Origin: Sphingomonas mali NBRC 15500
GTDB taxonomy: Bacteria; Pseudomonadota; Alphaproteobacteria; Sphingomonadales; Sphingomonadaceae
DNA: 64,000 bases
Reading direction: 5' to 3'
Assembly (NCBI RefSeq): GCF_001598415.1
Contig: NZ_BCYX01000005.1
Coordinates: 1-64,000 of the forward strand
Below, piece by piece: positions 26,238 through 35,548 of the stretch. The position numbers and the translations under genes are program-made. Under the pieces are notes generated by a model, which was given only the letters and a program-made list of their open reading frames with translations, made no database searches and was not told the origin of the DNA. How positions within the stretch are numbered: position 1 is the stretch's first letter; every line of letters starts with the position of its first letter.

Positions 26238-26575
26238 CACTTGATCGTCGCGAGGTCGGTCGCCGTCTTTGCCAGCATCTCATCGGTCAGCTTGCCATCC
26301 GAATAGGCCTGGAGCTGCTTGAGGCCGATTGCCTTGAACATCTCATATTGCGGCAAGCCGATCAGTCCGGGCAGATTCTTTTCGAGCACCGCCTTTCCCG
26401 CGGCATCGGCAACGATGTCCTGGATCGGCGTATCGAGTGTGAACTTCGCGGCTTCCGCCGGCGCGGCGGGCGCCGGTGCCGGAGGCGTGGGCGCGGTGGC
26501 CGCAGACGGCGGGCTGGTCTGGGCCGAGGCGGCGGCCGGGATCAGCAGCAGGGCAGCGAGCGAGAGAAGCTTCAT
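26237..26575 (-). CDS. Small secreted protein of unknown function
   Basis: A 112-residue protein with signal peptide (MKLLSLAALLLIPAAASAQ), a Pro/Ala-rich linker (about residues 20-42) and a compact helical domain with DTPIQDIVADAAGKAVL, NLPGLIGLPQYEMFK and LTDEMLAKTATDLA. I have seen similar small domains next to GH3 and esterase genes in sphingomonads, but no function is known to me. It lies 4 bp after the acyl-CoA synthetase and overlaps the GH3 start, so it is made with the secreted enzymes. It might be an accessory factor or a small periplasmic binding protein. Confidence 0.75.
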   Translation of the reverse strand: MKLLSLAALLLIPAAASAQTSPPSAATAPTPPAPAPAAPAEAAKFTLDTPIQDIVADAAGKAVLEKNLPGLIGLPQYEMFKAIGLKQLQAYSDGKLTDEMLAKTATDLATIK

Positions 26576-26579
26576 GGGT

Positions 26580-28244
26580 TCATCCTTCTTGTGGGGCGAC
26601 GGCGCATTCGCTGTCGCCGAGCTCGGCGACCATCGCCTCGCGGATCAGATATTTCTGGACCTTGCCGGTCACGGTGGTGGGGAATTGGTCGACGAAGCGG
26701 ACGTAGCGCGGCACTTTGTAATGCGCGATGCGATCGCGGCAGAAGGCGCGGACCTCCTCCTCGTCGCCGGTGGCCCCGGCGCGCAGCCGGATCCAGGCGC
26801 ACAGTTCCTCGCCCATGCGATCATCGGGGACGCCGATCACCGCGACGTCCTCGACCGCCGGATGCGAGTAGAGGAATTCCTCGATCTCGCGCGGATAGAT
26901 ATTCTCGCCCCCGCGGATCACCATGTCCTTGAGCCGCCCGACGATGGTCGCGTAACCGTCGGCGTCGATCACCGCGAGATCGCCCGAATGCATCCAGCCA
27001 TCGGCATCGATCGCCACTTCGGTCTTGTCGGGCTCGTCCCAATAGCCGAGCATGACCGAATAGCCGCGCGTGCACAGCTCGCCCGGCGTGCCGCGCGGCA
27101 CCATTGCACCTTGCTCATCGACCAGCTTGCATTCGAGATGCGGCTGGACCCGGCCGATCGAACCGACGCGACGGCCGACAGGGTCGTCGATCGCGGTCTG
27201 AAAACTGACCGGACTGGTTTCAGTCATGCCGTAGGCGATGGTGATGTCGGGCATGTGCAACCGCTCGATCACCTGGCGCATCAAAGGTTCTGGACAGACC
27301 GCGCCGGCCATTATGCCGGTGCGTAGCGACGACAGGTCGAAGCTCGCGAATTCCGATTGCGCGAGCAAGGCGATGAACATCGTCGGCACACCATAGAGCG
27401 CCGTGCAGCGCTCCGCCGCCACTGCCGCAAGCACCGCGCCGGGATCGAACCCGGCGGCCGGATAGACCATGGTCGCGCCGTGGGTGATGCTCGCGAGATT
27501 GCCCATCACCATGCCGAAACAATGATAGAGCGGCACCGGGATGCAGATTCGGTCGCCGGGTGCGAGACCCTGGGTGAGCCCCACGAAATAGCCGTTGTTG
27601 AGGATGTTGCGGTGGCTGAGCGTCGCACCCTTGGGCTGACCAGTGGTGCCACTGGTGAATTGGATGTTCGTCGCGGCGGTCGCTTGGAGCGTCGCGCCAA
27701 TCGGGGTCAGGCGGTCGCGGTCGGTGCCGCGCGCGTGCCCGGGCACGTCAGCGAACCGGATCCAGTCGTTACCCTCGCTCACTCCGACGCAGATGATCCT
27801 GCGCAACGCGGGCGAAGCGGGCGCTATCTCCGCGACCATCGCCGCGTAATCGCTGGTCTTGAAGCGATCGACGAACACCAGTGCCGCGAGGCCCGCTTTG
27901 CCTATCGCGAACGCCGCTTCGGAGGTTCGATAGGCCGGGTTGATTGTGACCAGAATCAGCCCGGCGCGCGCTGCCGCGAACTGAGTGACGGTCCATTCGG
28001 CGCAATTAGGCGCCCAGATCCCGATCCGCTCGCCCGGTTCCAGCCCGAGCGCGAGCAGACCCGCGGCGAAACGGTCGACCTGTTCGAGCAAGTCGGCGAA
28101 GGTCCACCTTATGTCCTGCTCGACCGATACCAATGCCTCGCCGTCACCCCAACGCGCAGCCGCCAAGGCCAGCGCCTCGCCGATCGTGTGCTCGATCAAC
28201 GGCGGTGACGCGGTGCCGCGGACGAGGCTGGCCGTCAGGCTCAT
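26580..28244 (-). CDS. AMP-forming acyl-CoA synthetase
   Basis: A 554-residue ANL-superfamily enzyme that activates a carboxylic acid to its CoA thioester with ATP. Motifs: the phosphate-binding loop [18 protein letters not shown] (about residue 190), YGMTETSP, the [25 protein letters not shown] hinge region and the C-terminal GKVQKY Lys. The pattern fits medium- or long-chain fatty-acyl or aryl-acyl ligases of the ACSF2 type. In this operon of esterases it probably activates the acid released from the glycoside, such as a hydroxycinnamate or a fatty acid. The start overlaps the tannase stop by 4 bp. It has no signal peptide. Confidence 0.9.
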   Translation of the reverse strand: MSLTASLVRGTASPPLIEHTIGEALALAAARWGDGEALVSVEQDIRWTFADLLEQVDRFAAGLLALGLEPGERIGIWAPNCAEWTVTQFAAARAGLILVTINPAYRTSEAAFAIGKAGLAALVFVDRFKTSDYAAMVAEIAPASPALRRIICVGVSEGNDWIRFADVPGHARGTDRDRLTPIGATLQATAATNIQFTSGTTGQPKGATLSHRNILNNGYFVGLTQGLAPGDRICIPVPLYHCFGMVMGNLASITHGATMVYPAAGFDPGAVLAAVAAERCTALYGVPTMFIALLAQSEFASFDLSSLRTGIMAGAVCPEPLMRQVIERLHMPDITIAYGMTETSPVSFQTAIDDPVGRRVGSIGRVQPHLECKLVDEQGAMVPRGTPGELCTRGYSVMLGYWDEPDKTEVAIDADGWMHSGDLAVIDADGYATIVGRLKDMVIRGGENIYPREIEEFLYSHPAVEDVAVIGVPDDRMGEELCAWIRLRAGATGDEEEVRAFCRDRIAHYKVPRYVRFVDQFPTTVTGKVQKYLIREAMVAELGDSECAVAPQEG

Positions 28245-29851
28245 TTTTGGGTGCCGGGCGCCACGCAGGTGAAGTTGATGGCGTCATCGCTCGACCCCTT
28301 GCCGTTCCAGCGTGCGACCTTGGGATAGGCGCAGAGCGGCCGCGTCCGCACCGGCTTGCTAGGAAAGCCGAGATAGCCGAACAGGTCGTTATCATACTTG
28401 GTCGCGATCATGCTTTCGGGCGCCGCGCCCCCCTGTCGCCACTGGTCGAGCGTGCCAAGCGCGTCGAACACGTTCGGCCCCGGGCCGGCCAGGCAATGCG
28501 ACATGCCTGGGACCATGAACAACCGCACCGAGCCTGCCGCATCGGCCTGCCGCTTCAGGACCGACTGGTAGTAAGCGATCGTATTCTCGGGCGCGATCGC
28601 GGCATCATTCCAGCCGTGATAGAGGATCAGCTTGCCGCCGCGCTTCAGGAACGCGCTGATGTCGGGATTGTCGCTGTCGAGGATCGGCGCCAGCCGCCGC
28701 GCCGCCGCATAGTCTCTGGCAAGGCTGAACGCCGAGGGCTGCCAGTCGGCGTTCGAATAGACCATGTAGCGGAAGAATTCGGTGGCGAAGATGCCGTGCT
28801 GCGCCTTCGGCCCGGTCAGCCAGGTGTCCCAGGTGCCCGACACCGCTTCGGCACCCGGCATATAACCGGGGAAGAAGCTCTTGCCGCCTGGCCCGACCGC
28901 GCCACGATAGAGAGCGCGAGCGGCACCGACCTGGGTCGCCGTCAGGCAGGACGGCCCGTCGCCCGCCTTGCATTGCAAGACGACAGGATCGAAGCGGCAG
29001 GCACGTGGATCGTCGATCACTCCGTCCTTGATGCCGTCCTTGCCGTCGCATTGGGCGATCGCGGCGTCCTGTAGCAGCTTGAGCTTGTCGTTGGGGATCA
29101 CCGTTTCGGAGCGGGCGAATACCGCGCGGTCGTCGGCCATGAAGGCGGTCATCAAGCGCGTCCAGGCATTGGCCGGCGCGCCCGCGATGATGGCATCATA
29201 GTCGTCGGGATAACGCTGCGCCTCCATCAACGCCTCGCGCCCGCCGTCCGAGCAGCCCTGGAAATAGGCCGCCTTGGGCTTGTTGCCGTAATAAGCGGCG
29301 ATCACCGCCCGCCCGGCCGAGGCGGCGAGATGGTTGGCGCGATGCCCGAAATCCGTGATCCGCTCGGGCTGGTTGAGCGCCCATTTGGCATCGGTGTCGG
29401 CGGTGCCGAGATGACCCATGTCGGTGCCGACCGTGGCATAGCCCTTGGCCAGCGCGCCCTGCATCGTCAGCTGGGGCAGCAACAGGCTGCCGCCATAGCC
29501 GCCATTACCGGCGCCGAGCATCGTGCCGTTCCACGCGGTCGTGGCCGGCAGCCACACTTCGACCTTGATCGATGATGCCGGTGTCGGCGTCAGCACGGCG
29601 TGGACGCGGCAGAAGGCGGCCTGCGATGGCAGACCGGGCTGGCCCTGCTGGGTCGAGACCATGCCGCCCTTGCCGACGTCCTCCGCCGCGACCACCTTGC
29701 CGTCGGCGAGCGCCAACCCGACCAAAGCGGTGCACGCGCTGGCGGGTGCGTCGGCGGGAGGGAGCGCGCCGGCCGGCACCGCGCCGAACCCAGCCGCCAG
29801 CGCGACACCTGCGAGCGCACCAAGCGCGCCGGCGAGACCGATCCTGCTCAT
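28241..29851 (-). CDS. Tannase/feruloyl-esterase-like secreted hydrolase
   Basis: A 536-residue member of the tannase and feruloyl esterase family. The start at 29851 ([15 protein letters not shown]) yields a signal peptide and overlaps the previous stop by 4 bp; longer frames add out-of-family residues. The nucleophile is Ser201 in [10 protein letters not shown] with the Cys that is disulfide-bonded to the Cys beside the catalytic His in this family (MSHCLAGPG). An Asp occurs in YHGWNDAAI. The lid domain in the middle contains several Cys pairs. Family members split esters of gallic, ferulic, caffeic or related acids, so an acylated phenolic glycoside fits. It is exported, unlike the following CoA ligase. 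Confidence 0.9.
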   Translation of the reverse strand: MSRIGLAGALGALAGVALAAGFGAVPAGALPPADAPASACTALVGLALADGKVVAAEDVGKGGMVSTQQGQPGLPSQAAFCRVHAVLTPTPASSIKVEVWLPATTAWNGTMLGAGNGGYGGSLLLPQLTMQGALAKGYATVGTDMGHLGTADTDAKWALNQPERITDFGHRANHLAASAGRAVIAAYYGNKPKAAYFQGCSDGGREALMEAQRYPDDYDAIIAGAPANAWTRLMTAFMADDRAVFARSETVIPNDKLKLLQDAAIAQCDGKDGIKDGVIDDPRACRFDPVVLQCKAGDGPSCLTATQVGAARALYRGAVGPGGKSFFPGYMPGAEAVSGTWDTWLTGPKAQHGIFATEFFRYMVYSNADWQPSAFSLARDYAAARRLAPILDSDNPDISAFLKRGGKLILYHGWNDAAIAPENTIAYYQSVLKRQADAAGSVRLFMVPGMSHCLAGPGPNVFDALGTLDQWRQGGAAPESMIATKYDNDLFGYLGFPSKPVRTRPLCAYPKVARWNGKGSSDDAINFTCVAPGTQK

Positions 29852-30729
29852 TTGCCCAGCAACCCCTTTTCCCGGAACCATGTTTGCGCGCGGCCCGTCC
29901 AAGCGTCGGAGGCGGCGCCTTTCTTGGCGATGCCGAAGCCGTGTCCGCCGGTCGGATAGGTGACCAGGGTTGCGTCCGCGCCGGCCGCCTTCCACGCGTC
30001 GACTAGGCGGCCGGATTCGGGGCGCACGAGTGGGTCGTCATCGGCCACGATCGCGAGCAGCGGCGGTGCCTTGCCCGGAACGGTCAGCGGATCGCCTACT
30101 AGCCCTGGATACATCGCTACGACGAAATCGGGCCGGCTGTCGGCCTTGCCCGCCAGCGCGGTCCACATCGTCACCGCGCCGCCCGCGGAGAAGCCCATCA
30201 TCCCGACCCGGTCCTGGCGCACGCCATAGCGTTGCGCGTTGGCGCGGACATAGCGCATCGCCTGCTCGCCATCGGCGGTGGCAAGCGGGCGCAACGGCAC
30301 TATTGCTGCCTCGAGTTCCTTGAAGTTCATCAGCCGCCGCATCAGCACCAACGCGGCGTCATCGCCGGTCGGCAGCAAGCGATAATGCAGCACGAAGGCA
30401 GTGATGCCGAGGCTGTTGAGCCAGCGCGCGACGCCGTCGCCTTCATTGTCGACCGACAGGATATGGAAGCCGCCGCCCGGCGCGACGATCACCGCCGTGC
30501 CATTGGCGATCTTGGGATCGGCCCGGAAGACTGTGAGCGTCGGGTCGGAGACATTGCGGGTGACATAACCGAACGGCGGCTGGTTGCCGGTCGTTTCGGC
30601 CTGCATCGCGCCCATGCTGCCGGGCGGCCCTTTGGGCCACAGATTCACCGTTTCGGCATTGCTGGCGACTGCCTGGCCACCGCATCCCAGCAGCGCCAGG
30701 ACCGACATAAGCATCGTCAACACGCGCAT
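29848..30729 (-). CDS. Alpha/beta hydrolase, acetyl-esterase-like, probable lipoprotein
   Basis: A 293-residue esterase of the acetyl-xylan-esterase/BD-FAE-like type. The start at 30729 (MRVLTM) is favoured by a GAGGAG ribosome-binding site a few nt upstream; the longer frame would start at 30744, inside the upstream stop overlap. The N-terminal hydrophobic stretch ends in ALLGCGG, a lipobox-like sequence, so it is probably membrane-anchored. The oxyanion region is VIVAPGGGFH, the nucleophile is Ser181 in MGFSAGGA, the Asp is in VADDDPLV and the His in GGHGFG. It probably removes small acyl groups (acetyl or similar) from the sugar. Confidence 0.85.
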   Translation of the reverse strand: MRVLTMLMSVLALLGCGGQAVASNAETVNLWPKGPPGSMGAMQAETTGNQPPFGYVTRNVSDPTLTVFRADPKIANGTAVIVAPGGGFHILSVDNEGDGVARWLNSLGITAFVLHYRLLPTGDDAALVLMRRLMNFKELEAAIVPLRPLATADGEQAMRYVRANAQRYGVRQDRVGMMGFSAGGAVTMWTALAGKADSRPDFVVAMYPGLVGDPLTVPGKAPPLLAIVADDDPLVRPESGRLVDAWKAAGADATLVTYPTGGHGFGIAKKGAASDAWTGRAQTWFREKGLLGK

Positions 30730-30740
30730 GTCCGGTCTCC

Positions 30741-32252
30741 TCATTTCTTGCCGGCGTCACGCGCCGCCGCGATTGCGCGCAACACCGGGCTGCCGGCGGG
30801 CGCTGCCTTGGTGTCGGTGCCGATTGCCAGCAACTGCCCGTCGGTCGCCGCAAAACGCGGCCAGGCAGGCAGGCCGGGGCCATTGGGATCACCGGTCCTG
30901 GCGAAATTGACCCAATAGTCGGCGACCAATTTTGCCGCGGCCATGTCGGTGGGTGTTACCTTGCCGCCGGCCAGCATCAGATTGTCGAACTGGAACGGCA
31001 CGTCGGAAGCGTGCGATGCGCCGGACAACGACTTACGCTTGTCCTCGACGACATAGCCGAACCGATAGAGCCAGGTCGGCGTGCCTGCCGATTGCCGCGA
31101 TGCCAATGCCAGCGCCGGCTCGTTGAAGGTGAAATCGCTCGGGATGTTGTGTTTGTAGAGATCGGGGGACCCGTACGCCGCGCGCACCGCGTCGGCACCG
31201 ACGCCCAGCGCTTCGGTCGTCTTCTTGACGAAGCCGCCCATGAACAGCGCGGGGATGAAGCCGAGCTCGTCGCTGTTCGACCCGACGATATACCGGATGT
31301 CCTTGGCCTTGCCTGCCGCCAGCAACGTGTCGACATCGCCGGTGACGATCTGGCCGTCGGTCATCGGGCCCGAATAATGCTCCTCGTCGCTCTTGAGCAG
31401 GTTGATACCGCCCTGGACCTTCTCGGCCGGAAGTGCGCGAAGCGCGGCGAGGTCGTCGCCTTTGACGCCTTCCCGGGTCGCGAACGCGATCCCCTTGGTC
31501 TCGGCCGCCGCCACGGTCGGCCAAGTGTCGCGCCCGCCGCCCGATGCCGCGATCGCCTTGACGAACAATCCCTTGGCCGCCGACGACACCATCAGGCGGT
31601 CGACCGATTCACCGCCGGCGGATTCGCCGAAGATCGTGACGTTGGCCGGATCGCCGCCGAATGCCGCGATATTCCGCTGCACCCATTTGAGCGCGGCGAT
31701 CTGGTCCATCAGGCCCCAATTGCCGTTCGCGCCAGCACCCACTTCGCGCGTCAGTGCGGGATGCGCGAAGAAGCCGAGGCGGCCGAGGCGATAATTGAGC
31801 GTGACGACCACGACACCGCGGGCGGCAAGCCGGCGGCCGTCGAGGATCGCCGAGCTTCCGGTCCCGCCGGTAAACCCGCCGCCATGGATATAGACCATCA
31901 CCGCGAGCTTCCCAGCCGGTGCCGGTTTGGGCGTCCATACATTGAGGAACAGGCAGTCCTCACTCATCGGCAAGGTGGTATTGGCAATGTCTCCGGCGAA
32001 GCGCGCCTGCATGCAGTCGTTGCCATAACCCCTGGCGTCGCGCGGCGCAGTCCAGGGCTGGACCGGCTCGGGCGCGTGCCAGCGCAATGGCCCGACCGGC
32101 GGTGCTGCATAGGGGATGCCCCTGAAGCTGGCGACGCCATCGGCGACCGTTCCGCGCACCGGGCCGCTGGCGGTCGTCGCAACTGGCGCCTCGTCAGCCG
32201 GTGCCGCGGCGATCAGCGCGATGGCGAGAAGCGGTAGCAGGCGTCGCATCAT
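30741..32252 (-). CDS. Type-B carboxylesterase, secreted
   Basis: A 503-residue carboxylesterase (COesterase family). The start codons at 32252 and 32249 form ATGATG and overlap the rhamnosidase stop. Signal peptide MMRRLLPLLAIALIAAAP. The active site is Ser211 in FGESAGG, with Glu in NSDELGF and His in GASHASDVP; MSEDCLFLNVW and YIHGGGF mark the family. Such enzymes cleave a broad range of carboxylic esters, including aromatic esters. It is the third gene of the operon, between the rhamnosidase and the small esterase. Three different esterase folds in one operon suggest a substrate with more than one ester. Confidence 0.92.
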   Translation of the reverse strand: MMRRLLPLLAIALIAAAPADEAPVATTASGPVRGTVADGVASFRGIPYAAPPVGPLRWHAPEPVQPWTAPRDARGYGNDCMQARFAGDIANTTLPMSEDCLFLNVWTPKPAPAGKLAVMVYIHGGGFTGGTGSSAILDGRRLAARGVVVVTLNYRLGRLGFFAHPALTREVGAGANGNWGLMDQIAALKWVQRNIAAFGGDPANVTIFGESAGGESVDRLMVSSAAKGLFVKAIAASGGGRDTWPTVAAAETKGIAFATREGVKGDDLAALRALPAEKVQGGINLLKSDEEHYSGPMTDGQIVTGDVDTLLAAGKAKDIRYIVGSNSDELGFIPALFMGGFVKKTTEALGVGADAVRAAYGSPDLYKHNIPSDFTFNEPALALASRQSAGTPTWLYRFGYVVEDKRKSLSGASHASDVPFQFDNLMLAGGKVTPTDMAAAKLVADYWVNFARTGDPNGPGLPAWPRFAATDGQLLAIGTDTKAAPAGSPVLRAIAAARDAGKK

Positions 32253-35200
32253 TGTCCATCCGTGATAAATTCTGTCGCCCCTGGAGAGATCGTATAAATT
32301 CTTGCAGAATTTGTCTGTCGCGAAAATACCGCTCCGGCGGGTGTTGAAACACTGCCGAACTGCGTCGGCACCCAAACCTCACCGGCGCTGTTCATCGGAA
32401 TGGTGACGGTCATCCGGAGCTTGCCGCCTGCGATCCGCCAGGCCGAGCGAGCCTTGCCCTGCGGCGTCTCCATCGTCGCCTCGGCCCAGTCGAGGCCCTT
32501 GGGAATCGTCGGCCGCACCAGCACGATGCGATAGCCCGGCGCACCAGGGCGCAGCCCGCCGAGCCGCTGGCGGAACCAGTCGGAGATCGACGCGAAATAA
32601 TGGTGATCGCGCGACCTCGCATTGAGGCCCCACGATTCGAACAAGGTCTTGTGCCCGTTCTTCAGCAGGAAGCCCCAGCTCGGCTCGTCGGTGCGGGTCG
32701 CGACGCGATAGGCGAGATCGGTATGCCCATAGTCGCTCAGGATATTGAGCAGATAGCGTGTGCCGTAGACGCCCGCGCGCAAGCCGCGCGCATCGACATC
32801 CGCCGCGATCGTGTCGGCGACCTTCTGTTCCTGGCCGTCGGGAACCATGCCGAAGGCGAGCGGCAGGATATTCTGTGTCTGGCTGGGCGGCTTGACGGCA
32901 CCCTTGTCGATCGTGCGGTACCAACCATTGGCGGCGTCCCAGTATCGAGCGTTGTAGGCACGGCGGATATCGGCGGCGAGCTTCGCGTAACGCTCGGCAT
33001 CGGCGCGGTTGCCGATCACCGCCGACGATTTGGCCAGCAAATCGGCTTCGTGGAAGAAATAGGCGACCGTGACCGCGTCGATGCCGCCATTATTGGCATT
33101 GAAGATGTCGAACCCGCCAGGTGCCGCCCATTCGCTAAGGCCGCTGTCATGGCGATAGTCGGGGGCCTTGAAGACGGTCGCGGTATAATCAACCAGCCGC
33201 TTCTGCGTGTCGTGCATCCGCTCCAGGATGCGCGTGTCGCCATAGGTCTGGTAGAGTTCCCAGGGCAGGATCATCGCCGCGACGTCCCACGGCGTGGTCG
33301 GCCCCCACATGAATTGCCAGCCCGGCGACCTGTCATAGCCGTAATAAGGCGTCGCCGGCACGATCTCGGGCAATTCGCCGCTCGGCGCTTGTGCGTCGGG
33401 ATAGTCGGCGAGCCATTTGCTCCACACCCGCGCCACGCCGAGGCTGCGCGCCGCGGCGCCGGCCGATGCCTGGGCATCGCCGGTCCAGCCATTCTTCTCA
33501 TAGGTCGGCGTATCGGTCTGATAGCCGTGCATGTTGTTGAGGATGGTGCGGATCGCCGCCTGGTCGATCTCGGCGAGCAGTGGATTGGCGCTGGCGAAAC
33601 CTCCGACCGCCGCAACCGACGAATGGGCCACCTTGCCGGTCAGCGTGGCGAGCGTCGGCCTGCCCGGAAAGCCGCGCAGCTCGACATAGCGGAACCCGCG
33701 ATAGCCGAAGCTCGGCTCCCAATGTTCGCGTCCCGTGCCCGCCAGCGTGTAGCGATCGGTCTGCAGCTGGGCGTCGATCAGGCCCGACGCCGGCACGACC
33801 ATGCCGTCGTCGCCGATCCGTTCGCTGGCGACGAGCGAGACGGTCTGGCCGCGCGGGCCGGCGACGTCGATCGCTGTCCAGCCCGAAAAGATCCGCCCGA
33901 AGTCATAGACCCAGATGCCCGGCCTCACTTCACGTATCGACATCGGGGCAATCGTCTCGACCGGCGCGATCGGTTCGAGGTTGGCGGCGCGCACGACACC
34001 GGCCGGGCCGGCAACCAATCGAGCCGCGTTCCAGCGGGCGCCGACTGCGCCGGGCCGATCCCAGCCGACGGGCAGCAGCCGGGCATCGTAACGCTCGCCG
34101 CGATGAAGCGAATCGTTCAGCGTCGGCCCCGACATCGTCTGCCAGCCGGCATCGGTCGCGACCGTCTGGCGCGACCCGTCGGCGAAGGTCAGCTCGAGTT
34201 GCGCGCCGAGCGCCGGTTCGGCGTGCCAGGGCGCCTGGTTGAAATACCATTCATTGGGATCGGTCAGCCCATACCAACCACGCCCCAGTTCGGCGCCGAT
34301 CACGTTCGCTCCCGCGCGGATCCGGTCCGTCACGTCATAAGTCTGATAAAGCACGCGCTTGTCATAAGCGGTGAAGCCGCTCGCCAGCGCCGAAGGACCG
34401 ACGGCCGCGCCGTTTAGATGAAGCCGCGGCCAGCCAGCGCCGGCGACGTAGAGGCGCGCCGCGGCAACCTTTTTTGCCGGCACGATGAAGCTCCGCCGGA
34501 CGAGCGGCGCGGGCGCTTCGATCGGCAGTACGATGTCGACGGATGGAACGCCGCTCGCGACCATCAGGCCGGAGGTTTCGACCGCCCCGCCGACGAACGG
34601 ATTGTCGTTAGCCTGGAACCGCGTGGTGAAGGCTGGGCTGCCGGTACCGGTCGCTCGAACCGAATGGATGATCGCCGCCTGCGCCTCTTTCGACGAGAAA
34701 CCGATCGTCCCATGAGCTTGCGACGCATCGGTAAGGGTATCGACCAGCCGCCCGTCGATCGCGGTGGTGACGCTGTCGCCGCGCGCGGTGATCGTGACGC
34801 GATGGCGCACATTCCTGAGCGTCATGCCGGTTAATGGCACCCGCTTGAGGTCGGCGACCTTGACGCCCGAACTGCTGCCGCCCGGATAACGCCGGACACG
34901 CTCGATCAATACCGGCCCATCCTTGTCGTCGGCGAGCGTCCAGACATAGGCCTCGCCATAGGTCTTGCCGGCGGGACGCGCGCGGAACAGCAAATCGAGC
35001 GACTTGCCGGTCAGGGTGAGGTCGCTTTCGAAACTCAGATCGGTCCAGTCATGGTCGCTGCGTGCCGGCCCGGCGATCCATTTCGCCGACCAGTCGCTCG
35101 GCTTGAGCAGCCCCATTTCCCACCAGCCGGGCGCGCTCCAATCGCTCTCGCCGCCCTCGGCGTCCCACGTCCTGACTTGCCACCAATAGCGCGTGCGGGC

Positions 35201-35536
35201 TGTGAGCGCCGGTCCGGCATAGGGTATCTGAGAATCCGCCGCCGACGCGACTTTGCCGCTGTCCCAGGTCAGCTGCCCGGAAACGAGCGCGGCCTTGCTG
35301 GTTGAGACCCGGACTTGCCAGGCAACCTGGTGTTTCGCCGGCGAATGCCAGCCCAGGCGCGGTGCCGGCTCGTCTATGCCGAGCGCGGCGCCGGTATATT
35401 CGACAGTCAGCGCCGATGGCACGGCCCGTCCGCTATCCGCTAGGGCGGTGGCAACGGGGAGGGTTGCCACCGCCACGCTCGTGGCGAGCGCGAGACCGAA
35501 GAGCAGCGCGGCCGACGACTTTGATGGTACCGGCAC
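32249..35536 (-). CDS. GH78 alpha-L-rhamnosidase, secreted
   Basis: A 1095-residue enzyme that removes terminal alpha-L-rhamnose. It starts at a GTG (35536) with an AGAGGGGG ribosome-binding site, 12 bp after TBDR3. A signal peptide-like N-terminus is followed by an Ig-like domain (GWHSPAKHQVAWQVRV), a laminin-G-like insert, an N-terminal rhamnosidase domain (RLYVAGAGWPRLHLNGA..GPS) and the (alpha/alpha)6 barrel. The acid and neighbouring residues are Glu680 and Asp687 in the YEKNGWTGDA block, replacing the more common DERLGWTGDA. A C-terminal beta domain follows. GH78 enzymes act on flavonoid, saponin and phenylethanoid rhamnosides. The extra N-terminal domains make it longer than many bacterial GH78 proteins. 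Confidence 0.93.
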   Translation of the reverse strand: MPVPSKSSAALLFGLALATSVAVATLPVATALADSGRAVPSALTVEYTGAALGIDEPAPRLGWHSPAKHQVAWQVRVSTSKAALVSGQLTWDSGKVASAADSQIPYAGPALTARTRYWWQVRTWDAEGGESDWSAPGWWEMGLLKPSDWSAKWIAGPARSDHDWTDLSFESDLTLTGKSLDLLFRARPAGKTYGEAYVWTLADDKDGPVLIERVRRYPGGSSSGVKVADLKRVPLTGMTLRNVRHRVTITARGDSVTTAIDGRLVDTLTDASQAHGTIGFSSKEAQAAIIHSVRATGTGSPAFTTRFQANDNPFVGGAVETSGLMVASGVPSVDIVLPIEAPAPLVRRSFIVPAKKVAAARLYVAGAGWPRLHLNGAAVGPSALASGFTAYDKRVLYQTYDVTDRIRAGANVIGAELGRGWYGLTDPNEWYFNQAPWHAEPALGAQLELTFADGSRQTVATDAGWQTMSGPTLNDSLHRGERYDARLLPVGWDRPGAVGARWNAARLVAGPAGVVRAANLEPIAPVETIAPMSIREVRPGIWVYDFGRIFSGWTAIDVAGPRGQTVSLVASERIGDDGMVVPASGLIDAQLQTDRYTLAGTGREHWEPSFGYRGFRYVELRGFPGRPTLATLTGKVAHSSVAAVGGFASANPLLAEIDQAAIRTILNNMHGYQTDTPTYEKNGWTGDAQASAGAAARSLGVARVWSKWLADYPDAQAPSGELPEIVPATPYYGYDRSPGWQFMWGPTTPWDVAAMILPWELYQTYGDTRILERMHDTQKRLVDYTATVFKAPDYRHDSGLSEWAAPGGFDIFNANNGGIDAVTVAYFFHEADLLAKSSAVIGNRADAERYAKLAADIRRAYNARYWDAANGWYRTIDKGAVKPPSQTQNILPLAFGMVPDGQEQKVADTIAADVDARGLRAGVYGTRYLLNILSDYGHTDLAYRVATRTDEPSWGFLLKNGHKTLFESWGLNARSRDHHYFASISDWFRQRLGGLRPGAPGYRIVLVRPTIPKGLDWAEATMETPQGKARSAWRIAGGKLRMTVTIPMNSAGEVWVPTQFGSVSTPAGAVFSRQTNSARIYTISPGATEFITDGQ

Positions 35537-35548
35537 ACGCGCCCCCTC

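Noticed and set aside
32264..32271. A GATAAATT copy just upstream of the carboxylesterase start
   Set aside because: It lies inside the 3' coding part of the rhamnosidase gene (encoding Glu-Phe-Ile) within a tightly coupled operon, so it is probably coincidental coding sequence.
32600..34417. A 605-codon open frame opposite the rhamnosidase, and similar long antisense frames at 21776-23398, 17806-19215, 31011-32237 and 47765-49141
   Set aside because: They lie fully inside strongly supported genes on the other strand, have biased composition with many Arg, Gly and Ala residues, and show no motif or ribosome-binding site; they are GC-rich shadows.
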